Assembly (NCBI GenBank): GCA_031835245.1
Contig: JAVKOQ010000142.1
Coordinates: 1 to 64,000, forward strand
DNA length: 64,000 nt
Source: Balamuthia mandrillaris
Lineage: Eukaryota; Discosea; Longamoebia; Balamuthiidae
Direction: 5' to 3'
Below, piece by piece: positions 32,098-44,713 of the stretch. Below the pieces are notes generated by a model. It was not told the origin of the DNA. It saw only the letters and a list, made by a program, of their open reading frames with translations, and searched no databases. The first letter of the stretch is position 1, and each line of letters opens with the position of its first letter. A program made the position numbers and the translations under genes.

Positions 32098-35000
32098 ATG
32101 GAGGAGGGAGGAGGAGGTTTTCCTCACTCTGCCTTTTTTCAGCAATTATTATGGGGTATGCTCGGATGCTTGTCCTATGTTCTCTTCAGTTCTTCCATGT
32201 AGTACTTATCTCCACTTGTCCTTTCTCTTCTCTCCTCTTTTCTTTTTCATCTACAGAAAGCTTGGAAGAAGAAGCAGAAGCTGCCATCCCCATGACCCTT
32301 CCTACACTCTTGCGCCAACCTCAACCACCTGAAGAGAGAGCAGACAACAATGCTGCTTTCCCTTCTCCTTCTTCTTCTTCTCCTTCTTCCTCCTCTGCCT
32401 CTCCTTCTGCGCTGCTACTCAGCTTCACGACGCAACAACAAAGAGAAAGCGGGTTGTGGGAGGACAGCAGAAACAGAGGAGGGATCTTGGTTACCAGAAA
32501 CAAGACGCCGCTGTTCCTGAAACAGCGTAAAGCCCGCGCTCTTGCTCGAGAGGAGCGAGTTGCAGTCATCATTCAAAGGCTTGCAGAAGTTCGTGTTTTT
32601 CTTGTCCTTTGTTGCCTCTTTGTTGTCGTTTCTTTCTTTCCATTCTTTTCTGTCTGCTCTAATTTAAATGTTTCCTTATTGTAGTTATCATTGCAACACT
32701 TGAAAGAGACGTTGAAGAAGGAAGAGAAACGCACCTTCCTTTCTTTCTTCAAACGCTCTAACAACACGAAGTCAGCCGAACAGAGGCAGCAACACCGTAA
32801 CAATGTGCCGCCTTCAAGCCCCATTTCCTCCAAACGCTGCGCTCTCTGCAAGTTCGTTGTTTGACTTGTGTCATTTTTTGTTCTAGTTATTTCTCTGTTA
32901 TTGATGTTGTGATTCTTTTTAGTTATGGTTCTTCTTCTCCTCTCGTCTTTCTTATAACCTTCACCACTTTTTTTTTTTGCCACTAGTGCATCTTTTGGTC
33001 TTTTTGAGCTGCGTAGGGTGGAATGCGAGTTCTGCAAACGACACTTTTGCCAAAACTGTGCGACGCCATCCGTATCTCTTCACATCCTATCTCCACTACC
33101 AGTTTCTTCCTCTTCTCTCTCCGAATCTAGCAACGTTAACAGTAACTCTGTTGCGGTTACTTCTTCTTCCTCTATCTCAAAAAGTGCACTTGACGACAAA
33201 AGCAACAACAACGTGGATGAAAGCGATGTAAAACGAGAAAAAGAGAAAGAAGAAAAAGAATTAAATTTGAACGTGACACCATTGGAAGAGGATCAGATAT
33301 ATGCTCTTCTTTCAGCCAATTATCTAAACTCTGCAGAAGCCCCAGGAACGTCTCCAACTCCCGGACAAACCTCACTCTCGTCAACCCAAAACAAACAGCT
33401 GAAACACAACAGTAACAACAACGGAAGAACAACCAAAACAAGCAAAACACCAACAAAAACAAAGGCTCATACCAACAATCCTTCTCCGCCCCCTATGTTA
33501 ACAGCTTGCAGAGAATGTGGAGTTGCTGTAGAGCGGTGGAAACGGGCCACTGAATATAAACACGTTTTGTACAGTTGCCAAGAGCAGCAAGCACGTTCCT
33601 CCTCCTCTTCTTCTTCCATTTTTTTCTTAAACCCAACAGAAGCACCACCAACAACTCAAAAGAAGGAAAATTTCAATTCCTTCTCACCAACAGAACAACT
33701 TACTAGATGCTATCAACTTATCCTACAAAAGGAGTCGTATCTCAGCCAACTGCTTTTAAAGTACGAAGAAAACGTTCTCGCAGTAGACACTGCGTTCTCT
33801 CTCCAAGAGGAGAATTCTTGGGTGCTTCCATCCTTAGATCCCTCTCGTCCTCGCTCATCTTCTCTTGTTCGCTCATCTTCTGGTTCATCTTCCTTAGCTT
33901 CATCATCCGCCTCTGCCTCGCTTCGACACCCTTCTCTTGAAAAACGTGCTTCTCCCCCACCTTCAATTATTGCATCTACTTCGTTCTGCTTCTTCAAAGA
34001 ACCAGGCGGCCAAACAATGCCTACCAATTATGAGCTGCAAAATACTTTCTCTACTTTGCCAGAACAACAGTCCTCATCTATCACTCCTGAAGCCAAATCT
34101 CCTTCTCTCAACCTTTCTCCACTGCCTTCTTTCTCCACGACTTCTTTTCTTACCAGCAAGTCAAATGTGTCCACCTTAACCACTGATTTTGCGGTACCTT
34201 ATCTATTCTTTACCCCCAATTATGTTTTCTTGTTCTGTTGTGAACTTAAAAACTAAAAATGTACAGGAAGCGGTGAAGATTGAACAAGCGTTACAACAGC
34301 AATTTGAAGCTCAACAATCTCGCTTACGAGAGATGACAGCCTCATTCATTAACACTTCATCCAACTTTCCTACTCAACGCAAAGATTCTCTCGTTCTTCG
34401 CAACGTTGAGTCCGCTTTAAGACAAAGACTAGAGGCACAGTTGCATCACTTCGAGTTTATGCGAAAAAGATTACTGAGAGTTGAACTTGAGATCTTAACT
34501 GACATCTACGAAGCTATCACGCGGTTAAACGCGGAGTTCGATGCTTTCTTCCCTCACCTTGAATCCTCTTCTTCTGTTGCGTCTTCTTCATCCCCTCACA
34601 CGTTAAGACGTCGACGTCCTCGATCCTTGACTCTTTCTTCTGCTGCTCCTTGTGTTTCTCCTTCGCCCTGTCGAGCTTCCATTTCTGTATCTAGCTTTCC
34701 TTCCTCATCTTCGGATTCTTCTTCGCCAGCGCTAATCCGAAACATGTTGGAAGAAGCCCAAACCAAAATGAAAATGGACCTTTGCATGGTCTATGAGTAC
34801 AGCGACGCGAAGGAAGATGATGAAGAGAGGCTACGCATTCACTTTGCTCAGTGTCGTAAATTGGTTACGGAAAGAACAGAAAAACGAGGGGAAGAGGAAG
34901 AGGGGAAAGAAGTTGAACTTCGCCAAACGCACAATGATTCAATGGTCATTAAAGAGGCAATAGAACCAAACGAAGAACTTGAAAAAGAACATACAGAGGA

Positions 35001-36126
35001 ACAACAGGATGAAAAGCTACAAGAAAAGGAGGAAGAGGAAGATAAGGAAGATTGGGAGTTTATGTTGATGCTCCCATATGATAAGAGGATTGAGTATTTG
35101 GTTAGCAAGAAATTGCAGAACATAAAGAAAACGGCAACTGATATCAAGAAGCTGCGACTGCAGAGACAAAGGCAGCAAGATAAACGAAAGGAAGAAAAAC
35201 GGAAACGAGAAGAACATCGGATTGTAATGGAAGAGGAACAGAGAATGAAAGACAGTCCCAAAAAGGGGGGACTGCAACTGTGGAACACTATTGGAGCCAA
35301 AGTTCGTCGAGGCAAAGGAGACGACAAAGTGCAGCCCCAACCATCTCTCCCTCTCACCGATTCTTCTGACTCTGTCCAGACTCGCATGTCAAGAAAGATG
35401 AAAGAAGAAGACGAACACAAAGCAGAAGATGAGGAGATGGAAGAAGAACAAGCAAACGAAGAGGACTATCTCCAGAACGAACTGATGATCTATCTACCTC
35501 CCGCGCTTATGACCTCGAAAAATGTACCCCTGCTTTCGTTGTTGATGCCAAAAGTTCTTGGCGTGGTTCAGTACCAGCAACAAAAGCTAGTGGCCAACAC
35601 CGCTGCTGACCGGTTGCAGCACAGCAAGAAAGCCATGAAAGACTTGGTGGAGAGCCTTACCGACATATACCAGCTTGCTTTCGAAACATCCGACCTCCCT
35701 CCTCCCTCCGCGTCTGCCTCTGTCTCAACAATCAGCACCCGAGAGGAAGACAAAGCATCTTCATCCTCTGTGATACCTCATTATCTTCCGCCACCAACAA
35801 CACCCCACCTTCTGCCCTCTCTTCCAAAAGAACCCCATAATGCCGAACAGTGTTCTTCCGTTCCTTTGCCCACTTCCACAGCCAACGGTTCTACTGCTTC
35901 CACTACGCCTCTCTCAGAACCCAGTGTTCCCTCATCTCCTATTACCATTACTACTCCTGCTCCTCCGTCGCCGACTAAGACGTTGCCTACCCCCGCCTCA
36001 CCCAGCAACCCAACAACGAAAACAAAAACAATGAGCAGCAGCCCCACCAAACGATTGTCAGTGCTGTTCTCAAGAACGTTATTCTCCAACACATCGCCAC
36101 AACAACCCACCCCAAAACAAAAGTAA
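32098..36126 (+). CDS. FYVE-like zinc-finger, coiled-coil protein
   Basis: A 1,207-residue protein in five exons whose phases all close: 32098-32155, 32257-32588, 32685-32851, 32987-34193 and 34267-36126. The finger starts RCALCNASFGLFELRRVECE and continues FCKRHFCQNC, with a last cysteine pair in LTACRECGVAVERW about 120 residues later. The R-x-x-C-x-x-C core resembles FYVE/FYVE-related fingers that bind phosphatidylinositol 3-phosphate, but with a large Ser/Asn/Lys-rich insertion before the last pair. An intron splits the first CxxC from the rest. The C-terminal half has long charged coiled coils (DIKKLRLQRQRQQDKRKEEK) and a helical block near the end (QLAFETSDL). Membrane-trafficking roles are the family expectation; this is inference. 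The first exon is the least certain. Confidence 0.7.
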
Positions 36127-36226
36127 GCCAAACTTCAAACCCAAGGATTTGCTTTGATACAAATGTGTTATAAAAGAATTATCGTTGTGCGCAGGGTTGT
36201 TTCTGAGAAGGAGGTGGCCCAAAGCC

Positions 36227-39200
36227 TTAGTAAGGAGTGGTATTTCCCCATCCGCCACCATACTCATCTTCATACCCGTCTGAGCCCTCGTCATCGTAGT
36301 CGTCCTCATCGCCTTCAAAATAAGCACCCGCCATGCCTCCGTATAACGCAGGGTAACCACCACCAACGCCGCCTTGTTGTGGTGGAGTTGGAATGTATCC
36401 CTCAGGGGAGTCGATGTACTGAGCTCGTTTGATGACGTGAGAAATGCCACGAAGGTAAATGGGGTTTGGCATTTGCGAAACGCTGTCGTTAAGCTTTGGC
36501 ATGACCATGTTGCAGAGATGCCGCACGGTCTCCTCTTTATCCTCATACTGGCGTAAGAAAGAGAGAGCTGGTGATTCGTTTTCATCTTCTGCTTCTGTTT
36601 TTGGCGGTTTTTCAGTGCTCGTTGTCGTTGTCGTTGTTGTTGATGATGATGATGATGATGATGACGATGAAGATGACGACATTTTAGAACTGTGATGGTA
36701 CTTTTTCCGTTTTTCTAACGCAGCGCTAAGAGCTGAGATAGAGGCAGGGATGCTTTCCATCTGTTGTTGTGCCTTTTCTTTAGCACCTTGTATCTGCCGT
36801 CTCTTCTGCTCCTCGACCCTATTCATAGCTGCCTCCACTTCCTTCTCTTTCTCATCCAACATCGCTCGCAGCTGATCAAACAGATCTTTGACCTCTTTCT
36901 TCCGCTCCGCGACTGCCTCCTCGAGTTTGTTCTGTTTCTCCTCCATTTGTTGAACAAAGCCTTCCATGCTCGTCCACTTGCCCTCTAACACTTTCAAACT
37001 ATCCTCGACCTTGTCTGTCAATGCGTTATAGGCCTCTTCCAAAGCTTCGCAACGATGACGACTGTGCTCTCCGCCAACGCACAAATGGCAGATGAGAACA
37101 GCTTCATCCATGCAAAAGAAGTTGAATGGTTCGTTGTGTTCTGGGCAAACGCCTATTAATTTGGTTAAAACAAAAAATGGCGAAGGTGAGAAGAGAGGGA
37201 AGAGGGAGAGAAGAGAGGTGTTATAAACCTGGGCTAGTCCTCTTTCTCTTTCTTCTTCGTTTGAGAGCTTCAACACCTCCATTCGAGTCCAGATGAGAGA
37301 CCGATTTGCAGAGAACACATCGCAACACAGGTGCGGAAGAGGACCGGTCACCAAAACCTCGGTTCCCAAAACGACCTCTGGTTGAACTTGCCTGAGTCTT
37401 GATGCGTTCTGCACAGGCAAAGCAATAGATGTGGGGCTGCTCGCAACCCGGTGGGATAATGTATTCCTTTGGGGATTGCTTGCAGATCAGACAAACGACG
37501 GAAGGATCATAGTCTTTCGATTTTTTATGTTGTTTCGCTTCCTTCTTCAGCTCTTTCAACGATTTGGTGGAAGGAGTTGTCGCTGTTGTTGTTGAAGAAG
37601 TACCGCTTCTAGGTTGTGATGATAAAGAAGAATGATGATGATGATGATGCGCGCTCCATTTGTTACCCCCGCCAAAAGTAGAAGAAGTAGAATAATGTTG
37701 TGGTGCAGCGTTCCATTCAGCTTGTAAGCTCATGGCGAGGGCAGCGTCCAGCTCAAAAGGAGTTGATAGTTGAGGTGTTGGCAATGTGTTGTTGAGCTCT
37801 GCAGAGAGCTTCAGTGCAAGAAGGAGGTCTGGATCCATCCCCTCTTCCTCTCCCTTCTTTTCCCTACTTTCTTTTGCTTCTTTGAACTCAAACACAAAAG
37901 TTGGAAGGTGTTCTGGTTCAACGAGAGCGGGCATGGAGGGCGATGTCGTTTCTTTTTCGGGATCATCGTCGGTGGCGTTGTTCGGGCGTTCAGATTCAAT
38001 CAGAGGAGGCAAGGACGGTGACGACGGTTCAGTGGTATCTTCCATGTTTTTCTGGTCTTTGTTTTTGCTTTCATCTCCTGCTGGTACCTTCGTTTCTATG
38101 GTTGTTTCGGGTTGTTGTATTGAAGACAGGTCATTTGTTGACTCGTTTTTCTTTCCATCTTTTTGCTCACCATCTTTTTCTTTGCCTTTTGAGTCATCTT
38201 CATCGTCGTCTTCATCATCTGAGAATTCCTCCTCTGATGAAGATTCTGATGAGGCTTCTTTGTCTTTCTCGTTGTGCTTTTGTTCTTCGATTCTCTTCTT
38301 CAGAGCGTGCAAACGAGGAATCAAAGAGCCATAACGGAAGTGTCCTCTTTCCTCTCCAAATGGATCCTGCATTTGTTTTCCATCGAGAGCTCTGCCTTGC
38401 TCCGCTTTGGCCAAGTATGAATCAAACTCTGCCAAGAACTTTCTCCCCATTATTCCTTTGAACTCTATTTGAAACAAAACAAAGGAACAAAGCACAGAAA
38501 TTAGAGAACCACAAATACGGTATGTAGAGTTAGGAATAACATACTTTTATGGATAGACGGATCTTCCAACATTCCGATGACAGCCACTCGCAACGTTTCG
38601 TGGGCGATGCAATCGTTATAATTCTGAACGTCGCCAGTCCTCGTTTCAACTTCATGGCCGGGCTCGTTATGGTATGGCTTCTCGTTCATCAACGATTGGA
38701 TTGACATCAAGGTCGATAGCATTGTTTGTATGGATGTCCAACTAGGTCCTTATTATTATTTTTTAAAAAAAAAAAAGAACGAACGAACATAAGAACAAAC
38801 GAAGAAGATGAAGAACAAGTGGATAAACTAACCAGCCCATGTTCCAAGGATACTGAGACACACTTTGCCGCAGGCGTAGAGGTTGGGGTTAAACCGGACC
38901 GTGTTGTTATCTGTCGTCAACCTGTAAGACGATGATGTTACTCACTCTGTTGGTTGCTCCCAGAGTTGCAGAAGGGCAAAGGGGGAAAACGCACAAAGTT
39001 ACCCTAGGAGGCTTCCATGGATAGTCTGACGGAAACTGCATGTCTGTTCACAAGGATAGGAGAGGAGCGAAGAGAAAAAGAGAGAGAGAAGCAGAGAAGC
39101 AACAACATGGTTAAAAAAGTGTGCCTCAAACTCAAAATGACAAGAAAACAAAAAAAAAATAGAGAGAGATGGAGAGAAAAAAAAACAAGGGTGAAAGAGA

Positions 39201-39737
39201 AATAAACGAAAAAAAAAACTAACCAAAGAGAAAGAAGCCTCCATGATAGGGAGTACCCTCCACTCCAATGATGAGGGCTTGTACCCGCGTTACGTCGTTC
39301 TCATCGGGGCAGACATGAATGGTGGGGTCTTTGCTCTTCTGAACCTCTTTAAGGTCGAGGACCAATCTTCTAAGGCACTCGCTGGAAGGGGGTGCTCTGA
39401 TCTCTGACCTGTCTGTTCGCCTGGAAGAGGGCACCGGAAAAGAAGAAGGAAAGTAGGGAACAGAAGCAGCAGGAGGAAGAGGAGGTGGAAAAGGAGAAGA
39501 AGAAAGGGCAGTAGCAGTAGAAGGGGTAAAGCCAGGAGTGGACGAAGGAGAATAAAAAGTAGAAGACGAAGACGAGGAGGACAAGGAAGAAGAGGGCGAA
39601 ACCGAAGGGGCAGGGGAAAAGAGAGTGCTCAAAAGGGCGGAAGGAGAAGGGCCGTTGCACATCTCACATTTGGTTTTGTGGTTGTCATTGAGAAAGGTGC
39701 ACACCGAGCAGGACCACTGGTCCCCCGCTACTTGCAT
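36227..39737 (-). CDS. E2-RING-B-box fusion: RanBP2 zinc finger, UBC, RING, B-box, coiled coil
   Basis: One frame over six exons: 39737-39224, 39043-38995, 38921-38833, 38748-38545, 38464-37229 and 37152-36227. Total 1,005 residues with every splice phase closing. Residues 8-30 form a RanBP2-type finger (WSCSVCTF with Cys 10, 13, 24, 27). From about 125 to 285 is a full ubiquitin-conjugating domain resembling UBE2Z/UBE2O/BIRC6: [19 protein letters not shown], then [19 protein letters not shown]. The catalytic Cys is at about 209, and [16 protein letters not shown] follows. After an acidic Ser/Glu linker a RING-like finger lies at about 608-670 (CLICK, CFACAE, CVLCK). Next come a B-box ([15 protein letters not shown], then [14 protein letters not shown]), a coiled coil to about 850, and a Gly/Asp/Tyr-rich tail. 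It should load ubiquitin on the UBC domain and position it with its own RING; that is inference. Alternative: two genes wrongly merged, but no stop or promoter-sized gap separates them. Confidence 0.88.
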
Positions 39738-40058
39738 TCGTGTTTATTTTTCTCTCTCTCTCTGTCGAAGACTTGTGCTTTTTGGTTCCTCTCTCTTTTC
39801 TGTTATTGATTTTAGGCGGGGGGTCACTGAAAACTTTTCTGAGAAAACACTTTTAGGTGGATTATATCGATGCTTTATTGAATTATCGCGGTTATTTTGT
39901 AACATGACTTTAATATCGTCAAACTATTGAATAGTTATCGATTGTGTCTTTAGCCTAACAAAAAAAACGATTATTATTATTTTTACAACAAAAGAATCTC
40001 ATTTTTCGAAAAAAAAAAATAAGAGAGAAAGAAGTCGAGAAAGGACATCCTTTGCCTT

Positions 40059-41259
40059 TCAAGACAGCACACAACATTTGCCTTTGGCCCCGTTGTTGCT
40101 CGCTGGAGGACCAGCGGCGCCGTCCTCCTCGTCGCTGCCCTCCATTCCCTCGTTCTCGTATGCCACAAAGCAGCGCGCTGCCTCGTCGAACACGTTCTTT
40201 AGGCCTTCTTGTGTCATAGCTGAACATTCGCAATAAGCAAAGGCTCCGATGGACTCGGCCAGTTTTATGCCCTGTTATATTTTTAAAAATAAAGTTAGTT
40301 TGCGTTGTCTTGTTTTCTGAGTTTCGTTTTTGCTCTTCTCGTTTCTCTATTTGTTCTTCTTGTTCTTCTTCTTTCTTCTTGTTCTTCTTCAGGTATAGAT
40401 CTTTTTATGTTGTTTTTCTTTTTTCTTTCTCTTTTGTTTGTCTGGGGTGGCAAAGAAAAAAGAATGGAAGGACAAAGAAGAAATAACGAACCTGTTCTGT
40501 GGTAATGGGTGAGAGTTTCAACTTCTCCAGGTTCTCCAATGTTTTAGGGTCTTTTCTTAGATCTAGTTTGGTGCCAACTAACACATACGGTACTCCTGGA
40601 CAATGCGCTTTTAACTCTGGGTGCCACTACCGTATACAAACACAAAAACGCAAAGATAAAACAACAATTCAGTTTGAGAGAAAAGCGAAAGAGAACGACG
40701 GAGCATAGAGAGGAGGGAACAAGAGGGAATAAAATAGAGAACGTGAGGGAAAGTGAGGAAGGGAGAAGAAAGGAGGACTGGGAAGCGTTACACGAAGAGA
40801 AATGTTTTCAAAGCTGTTGGGGTTCTCCAAAGAGAAGCAAACAAGAAAGACGTCCGTTTGTGGGTAACAGAGCGCTCTTAGCCGATCAAATTCTTCTTGG
40901 CCTGTTTGGAAGATCAAAGAAAAAAAAATAGTTTCATAAGAAAGAAAAACAAAAGGAAAGATGAAACAAAAAGGGGCAAACAAAGTACCAGCAGTATCCC
41001 AGAGTCTGTTTTTTTTTTTTTTTTTTTTGTTATGAGGGGGAAAAGGAAAGGTTTAGAAAACGAAAGAAAAACAAAAAGACTAAAGCAAGAACTCTCACGT
41101 AAGATTGTAAGGCACATCGTCCACCATGATGGCGGTGTTGAAATTGTCAAAGACAGTGGGCACGTAGGACTCCGGGAACGTGTTCTTGGAGAAAGACATC
41201 AACATACAGGTTTTTCCAATTGCGCCATCCCCCACCACAACGCACTTTATGGCCTTCAT
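40059..41259 (-). CDS. Rac/Rho-family small GTPase
   Basis: A Rho-family switch controlling actin. The N-terminus is [17 protein letters not shown] (P-loop) with the effector region YVPTVFDNF. The [12 protein letters not shown] switch II follows, and VGTKLDL binds guanine. The C-terminus is CCVLS-type with a CaaX box (CVLS), so prenylation is expected. The second coding exon is only 17 bases (40989-41005), encoding part of LWDTAG; it is flanked by clean GT-AG sites and both phases close. A later intron separates ENISLR from the WHPEL-type block. The C-terminal hypervariable region ([15 protein letters not shown]) is unusually acidic for a Rac protein, whose tail is normally basic. Stop 40059-40061. 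It is divergent from the BTB gene. Confidence 0.92.
41008..41028. repeat. Poly-T run beside the microexon
   Basis: About 19 T on the plus strand, so poly-A on the coding strand, directly upstream of the 17-base exon of the Rac gene. Confidence 0.75.
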
Positions 41260-41610
41260 ACTGGAGTCGTTTGCAAACTATTTCGTTCGTTTGTTATGGT
41301 GTGTGGGTTGTTAACAACCAGAGAGAATCCCCCCCCCCTCCTCTTGTCTTTCCAATTTTTTTTTTTGTTGCCCTTTCGCTTCTTTTTTTGTTTTTCTATT
41401 GTTCGGGGAACAATAAAGAGGACAACATTTGCTACAAAAAGCATTACTGTCGACAAATTCAATTGATTATCCGCTAATTAAATCCTAATTTGATATTAAA
41501 CTCGACTAATTATCGATTATTTTCATCAAGCAATGCTTGGAAAAAAAATTTTGGCGGGAGCAAAAAAAATAATTTGAAGAAAAACAACAAAAAAGTTTTT
41601 TTTGCACACG

Positions 41611-43462
41611 ATGGAACTGGAAGAGCGGCCCGTTGGCCTGTTTAGAGGCGTAGATGTTGCCTCCCTGGCCAAAACCAAACATCCCACCCTAGACGCCTCT
41701 TTCTTTGGCGAAATGGTTCGCCGCAGCTTCGCCCAACTGTACAGCAACGTGGAGCGGTGCGGCGACATCACCCTGCTGCTGCTCGGCCCGGCACAGCAAC
41801 AAACCGTGGAAAGGCTGAAAGCTCACAAAACGGTCCTCTGCGCCTGCAGTGATCGACTGCGCGGCATGATACTCAGCTGCGCCGAGTGCCCCTCCGAGCT
41901 TGTCATAGAGGACCTCTCCGATGCAAAGGAGCGTGACTGCTTCAAGCTCATGATAAAACACATGTACACCGGCGCTACCGATTTCGTGGACAGTTTCAAC
42001 GTCTTGCCATTGCTCTTCTTGAGCGATAGGTACGGCGTAGCCTCGCTCAAGGATGTTTGCGGACGGTTGTTGGGGGAACAGGTCTCCACCGAGAACATGT
42101 GCTTCTTGTTGGATGTGGTGCAGGCGGTGGATTGCAGGCCTTTGTGTGATGCCTGCGGGACGATGCTGGCGGAAAGGTTTGGGGCCATGTTGCGATGGGA
42201 TAAGGGGAGGCTCATGTCGTTGCCGGTGGATGTGTGGGAGGCGATGCTACGGAGTGACTTGTTATGGGTCCAGTAAGTATTGACCTTTTCTGTTGTACTA
42301 GCTGCTTCTCCTCGTCCTCTATTTGCTCATGTTCCTCTTATTTTTGAGGTATGCTTATCTCTTTTTTTCCTTCTTTTCTGCAAAGTGCTGAAGAAGAAGC
42401 ACTGGATGCACTCTTAACCTACGTTGGACAGCTAGGGGACGATACCTACAGAAAGCATCAAGTCCTGAAACGCCTCTTGGCTCAAATACGCTTCACTTTC
42501 ATAGATGCAGATGCTCTGAGTCGTCTCCTAGAGGCGCATAAGGAACTGGAAGAGCTGCCAGACCTTCGCGCTATTCTCTATGACGCTTTCAAGGCGTTGT
42601 TGCTGCCGAGCTATTCTCCTTCTTTCGTTAACAAAAAGCGCAGAAAAGGTATGTGACGCTTTCTGTACTTTTGTTTCTAGAACTGCTCACAGTCATTCTT
42701 TCTTCTTTTCTCTCTGCTTTTCATTTCTTATCAAAAGCGCTCCAATGTTTTGACATTAAACGAGGGCGAAACCGAGCCAACATCATCCTACGCAAGAACA
42801 ACACAATCGCACTGCTCAATGCCCCTAACTCCACGCACACCGCTACCCTCCCTTGCAAAGCTCCTCTCAGCCCGTCCTATCCTTACTGCGAGTTTCACGT
42901 ACTATCTGGCCGCGATGTTGCTCTGGGCCTCATCTTTCTTCCCCCCTCAAAGAAAGAAAAAGAGGAAATGGATCTTGTTCCAGACATGTACAGAGATAAG
43001 AACCACAGTCTGGCTTTCCACTCGCATGGCAAAATAACTTTACCAGGCGGGGCTCTCTTTCACCATTCAGGTGGATTCATGGAGGGGGATTATGTGGGTA
43101 TTGGATTGGACTGGCACAAACGCAGCTTTCGCTTATACGTCAACGGCAAGGAGGTTCGTCACCTAAAGGCAAGACTTCCGTTGCTCAATAATGAAGACAA
43201 GCGCACCATGGAGAATGCTGCCCTCGGCTTCTTGCCCTATCCCACCGTTTCGGGATCAATAGGAGGAGCGATGGTGGAAATCAACCTGGCTGCTGCTTGT
43301 CCGAAAGAATTGGAAGGAGGCAGTGATGGCGAAGACACGTTGTCGTTCAGCTTTATTCGGTATCCAAGGAAGAAGCGGGAAAGGAGCAAAAGATTCGGGT
43401 GCCTCTCTTGCTCCAATGACAAGGGCAAAAAGGAAATCGAAGTAAAGAACACTCTCGATTAG
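41611..43462 (+). CDS. BTB-BACK-SPRY protein
   Basis: Three coding exons, about 41611-42273, 42387-42648 and 42738-43462. The first has a BTB/POZ domain: CGDITLLLLG, then LKAHKTVLCACSDRLRGMI and FKLMIKHMYTG. A BACK-like helical region follows and runs into exon 2 (TYVGQLGDDTYRKHQVLKRL). Exon 3 has a SPRY/B30.2-like domain (CEFHVLSGRDVALGL, DYVGIGLDWHKRSFRLYVNG). BTB-BACK proteins commonly act as Cullin-3 adaptors and the SPRY domain would be the substrate reader; that is inference. The start ATG at 41611 is the first in frame. The C-terminus is basic. It is divergent from the Rac gene, with 351 bases between starts. Confidence 0.85.
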
Positions 43463-43613
43463 CAGAAGAGGAGGAAGAGGACGCTGACGATAAAAATGAG
43501 GAGAGCAAACATGCGACATCAAAACGTACGGCTGAAGAGGAAGAAGAAGAGGAAGAAGAGGCAGAAGTGATGTGCTTTTACAAAACGTGAATACAAAGAG
43601 GGCGCTATCATCA

Positions 43614-44605
43614 TCACAAGACATTTGCATGTTCTTTCCAGTAAGCAACAGAGCGAGCGTAGGCATCTCTATCGAGTGCAACACCGCTGCCCCCATCCGT
43701 AATGCCCAACGCATTCCGCATCATTGTTATTGGGGCCATTGGTAGCTCAAACCTTTGTTTTATTTTTGGTTTGTTTTTAGCTTTGTAGAAAGGAAGATAA
43801 GAGAGTAACCTACTCTTCGTTTTGTGCTTTGATGGAAACGATGCCCCATTGGTAATTCTGGTTTGAGAGACTGCTGCTTTCATTAGATCCCATCGCAGCG
43901 TCCTCTTTGTCAATCTGTTCTTTTCTGTTGTTTGTTTCTGCTTGGTCATGACACTGTACGATGAAAAGAAGCAATCGATGCAAGAAGAAGAAAACATACG
44001 AGTAAAGGATTATGTCGAGGAAGGCTGCTGTTGGGGGGGTGACTTTGTCGTGAGGAAACCATCGCGTTAAAACAGGTAGCTCCCCTTCTCTTCGTGCAAC
44101 GTAGTCTGACCTGTTTTGCAGCATTCGCCAGAATGAGAGGAGAGACAGAGACAGAGAGACAGAACAAGGGAAGAGAATACAATGCAGAGAACGACAAAGC
44201 GAAGAGGAGTGAGTGGGAACATAAAACGATGGAATGAGGGGCTCGAAGAGGAGAAGAGGGGGGAGGCAACCGAAGCAGGTGTTCATTCTCAGGAGTGATC
44301 CGTAAACTCCCTACAGTTGCGCCGGTAAAGTTCGGTATAAATAGATGTTTGCAAAAAGGTGCGTAGCTTCAAAGTTTTGGAAAAAGTGGTGAGACAGGTA
44401 ATCGTGGAGCGTGCTCGTACTCTTACCCTTCAGCAAGACAGGTGGTTTCAGACTCGGCCTCTTTGCGGTCGTAGTGGTGATTAACCTTCTCCTCAAACTC
44501 TGCCTTGCTCATGCCCACTATTCTGGTGCCAGCGTAGCTCGCATCCTCAAACTGTCGAAAGGCAAAGGGGTGAAGCCGGATGCGACGACCACTTCCTCTC
44601 AACAT
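43614..44605 (-). CDS. DUF3228-family protein
   Basis: Five exons on the minus strand: 44605-44427, 44366-44271, 44110-44000, about 43943-43813, and a last one ending 43614. The frame closes throughout and matches the family closely from end to end. The blocks are HPFAFRQFEDASYAGTRIVG, YAPFCKHLFIPNFTG, NEHLLRSDYVARREGELPVL, LYSKEQIDKEDAAMG, WGIVSIKAQNEEFELPM and TMMRNALGITDGGSGV. DUF3228 proteins are widespread in bacteria, plants and protists and have no established function that I know of. The gene lies 108 bases downstream of the pseudophosphatase gene on the same strand. Confidence 0.9.
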
Positions 44606-44713
44606 TGTTTTGTTTTTTTTTTTGTTGTTATTGTTACTCTTGGATTCGTGTCGACGTGGTAGGAAGAGTAACACAAACATGAAGAAAAAATTTTACAGCA
44701 TTGCCACTACTAC

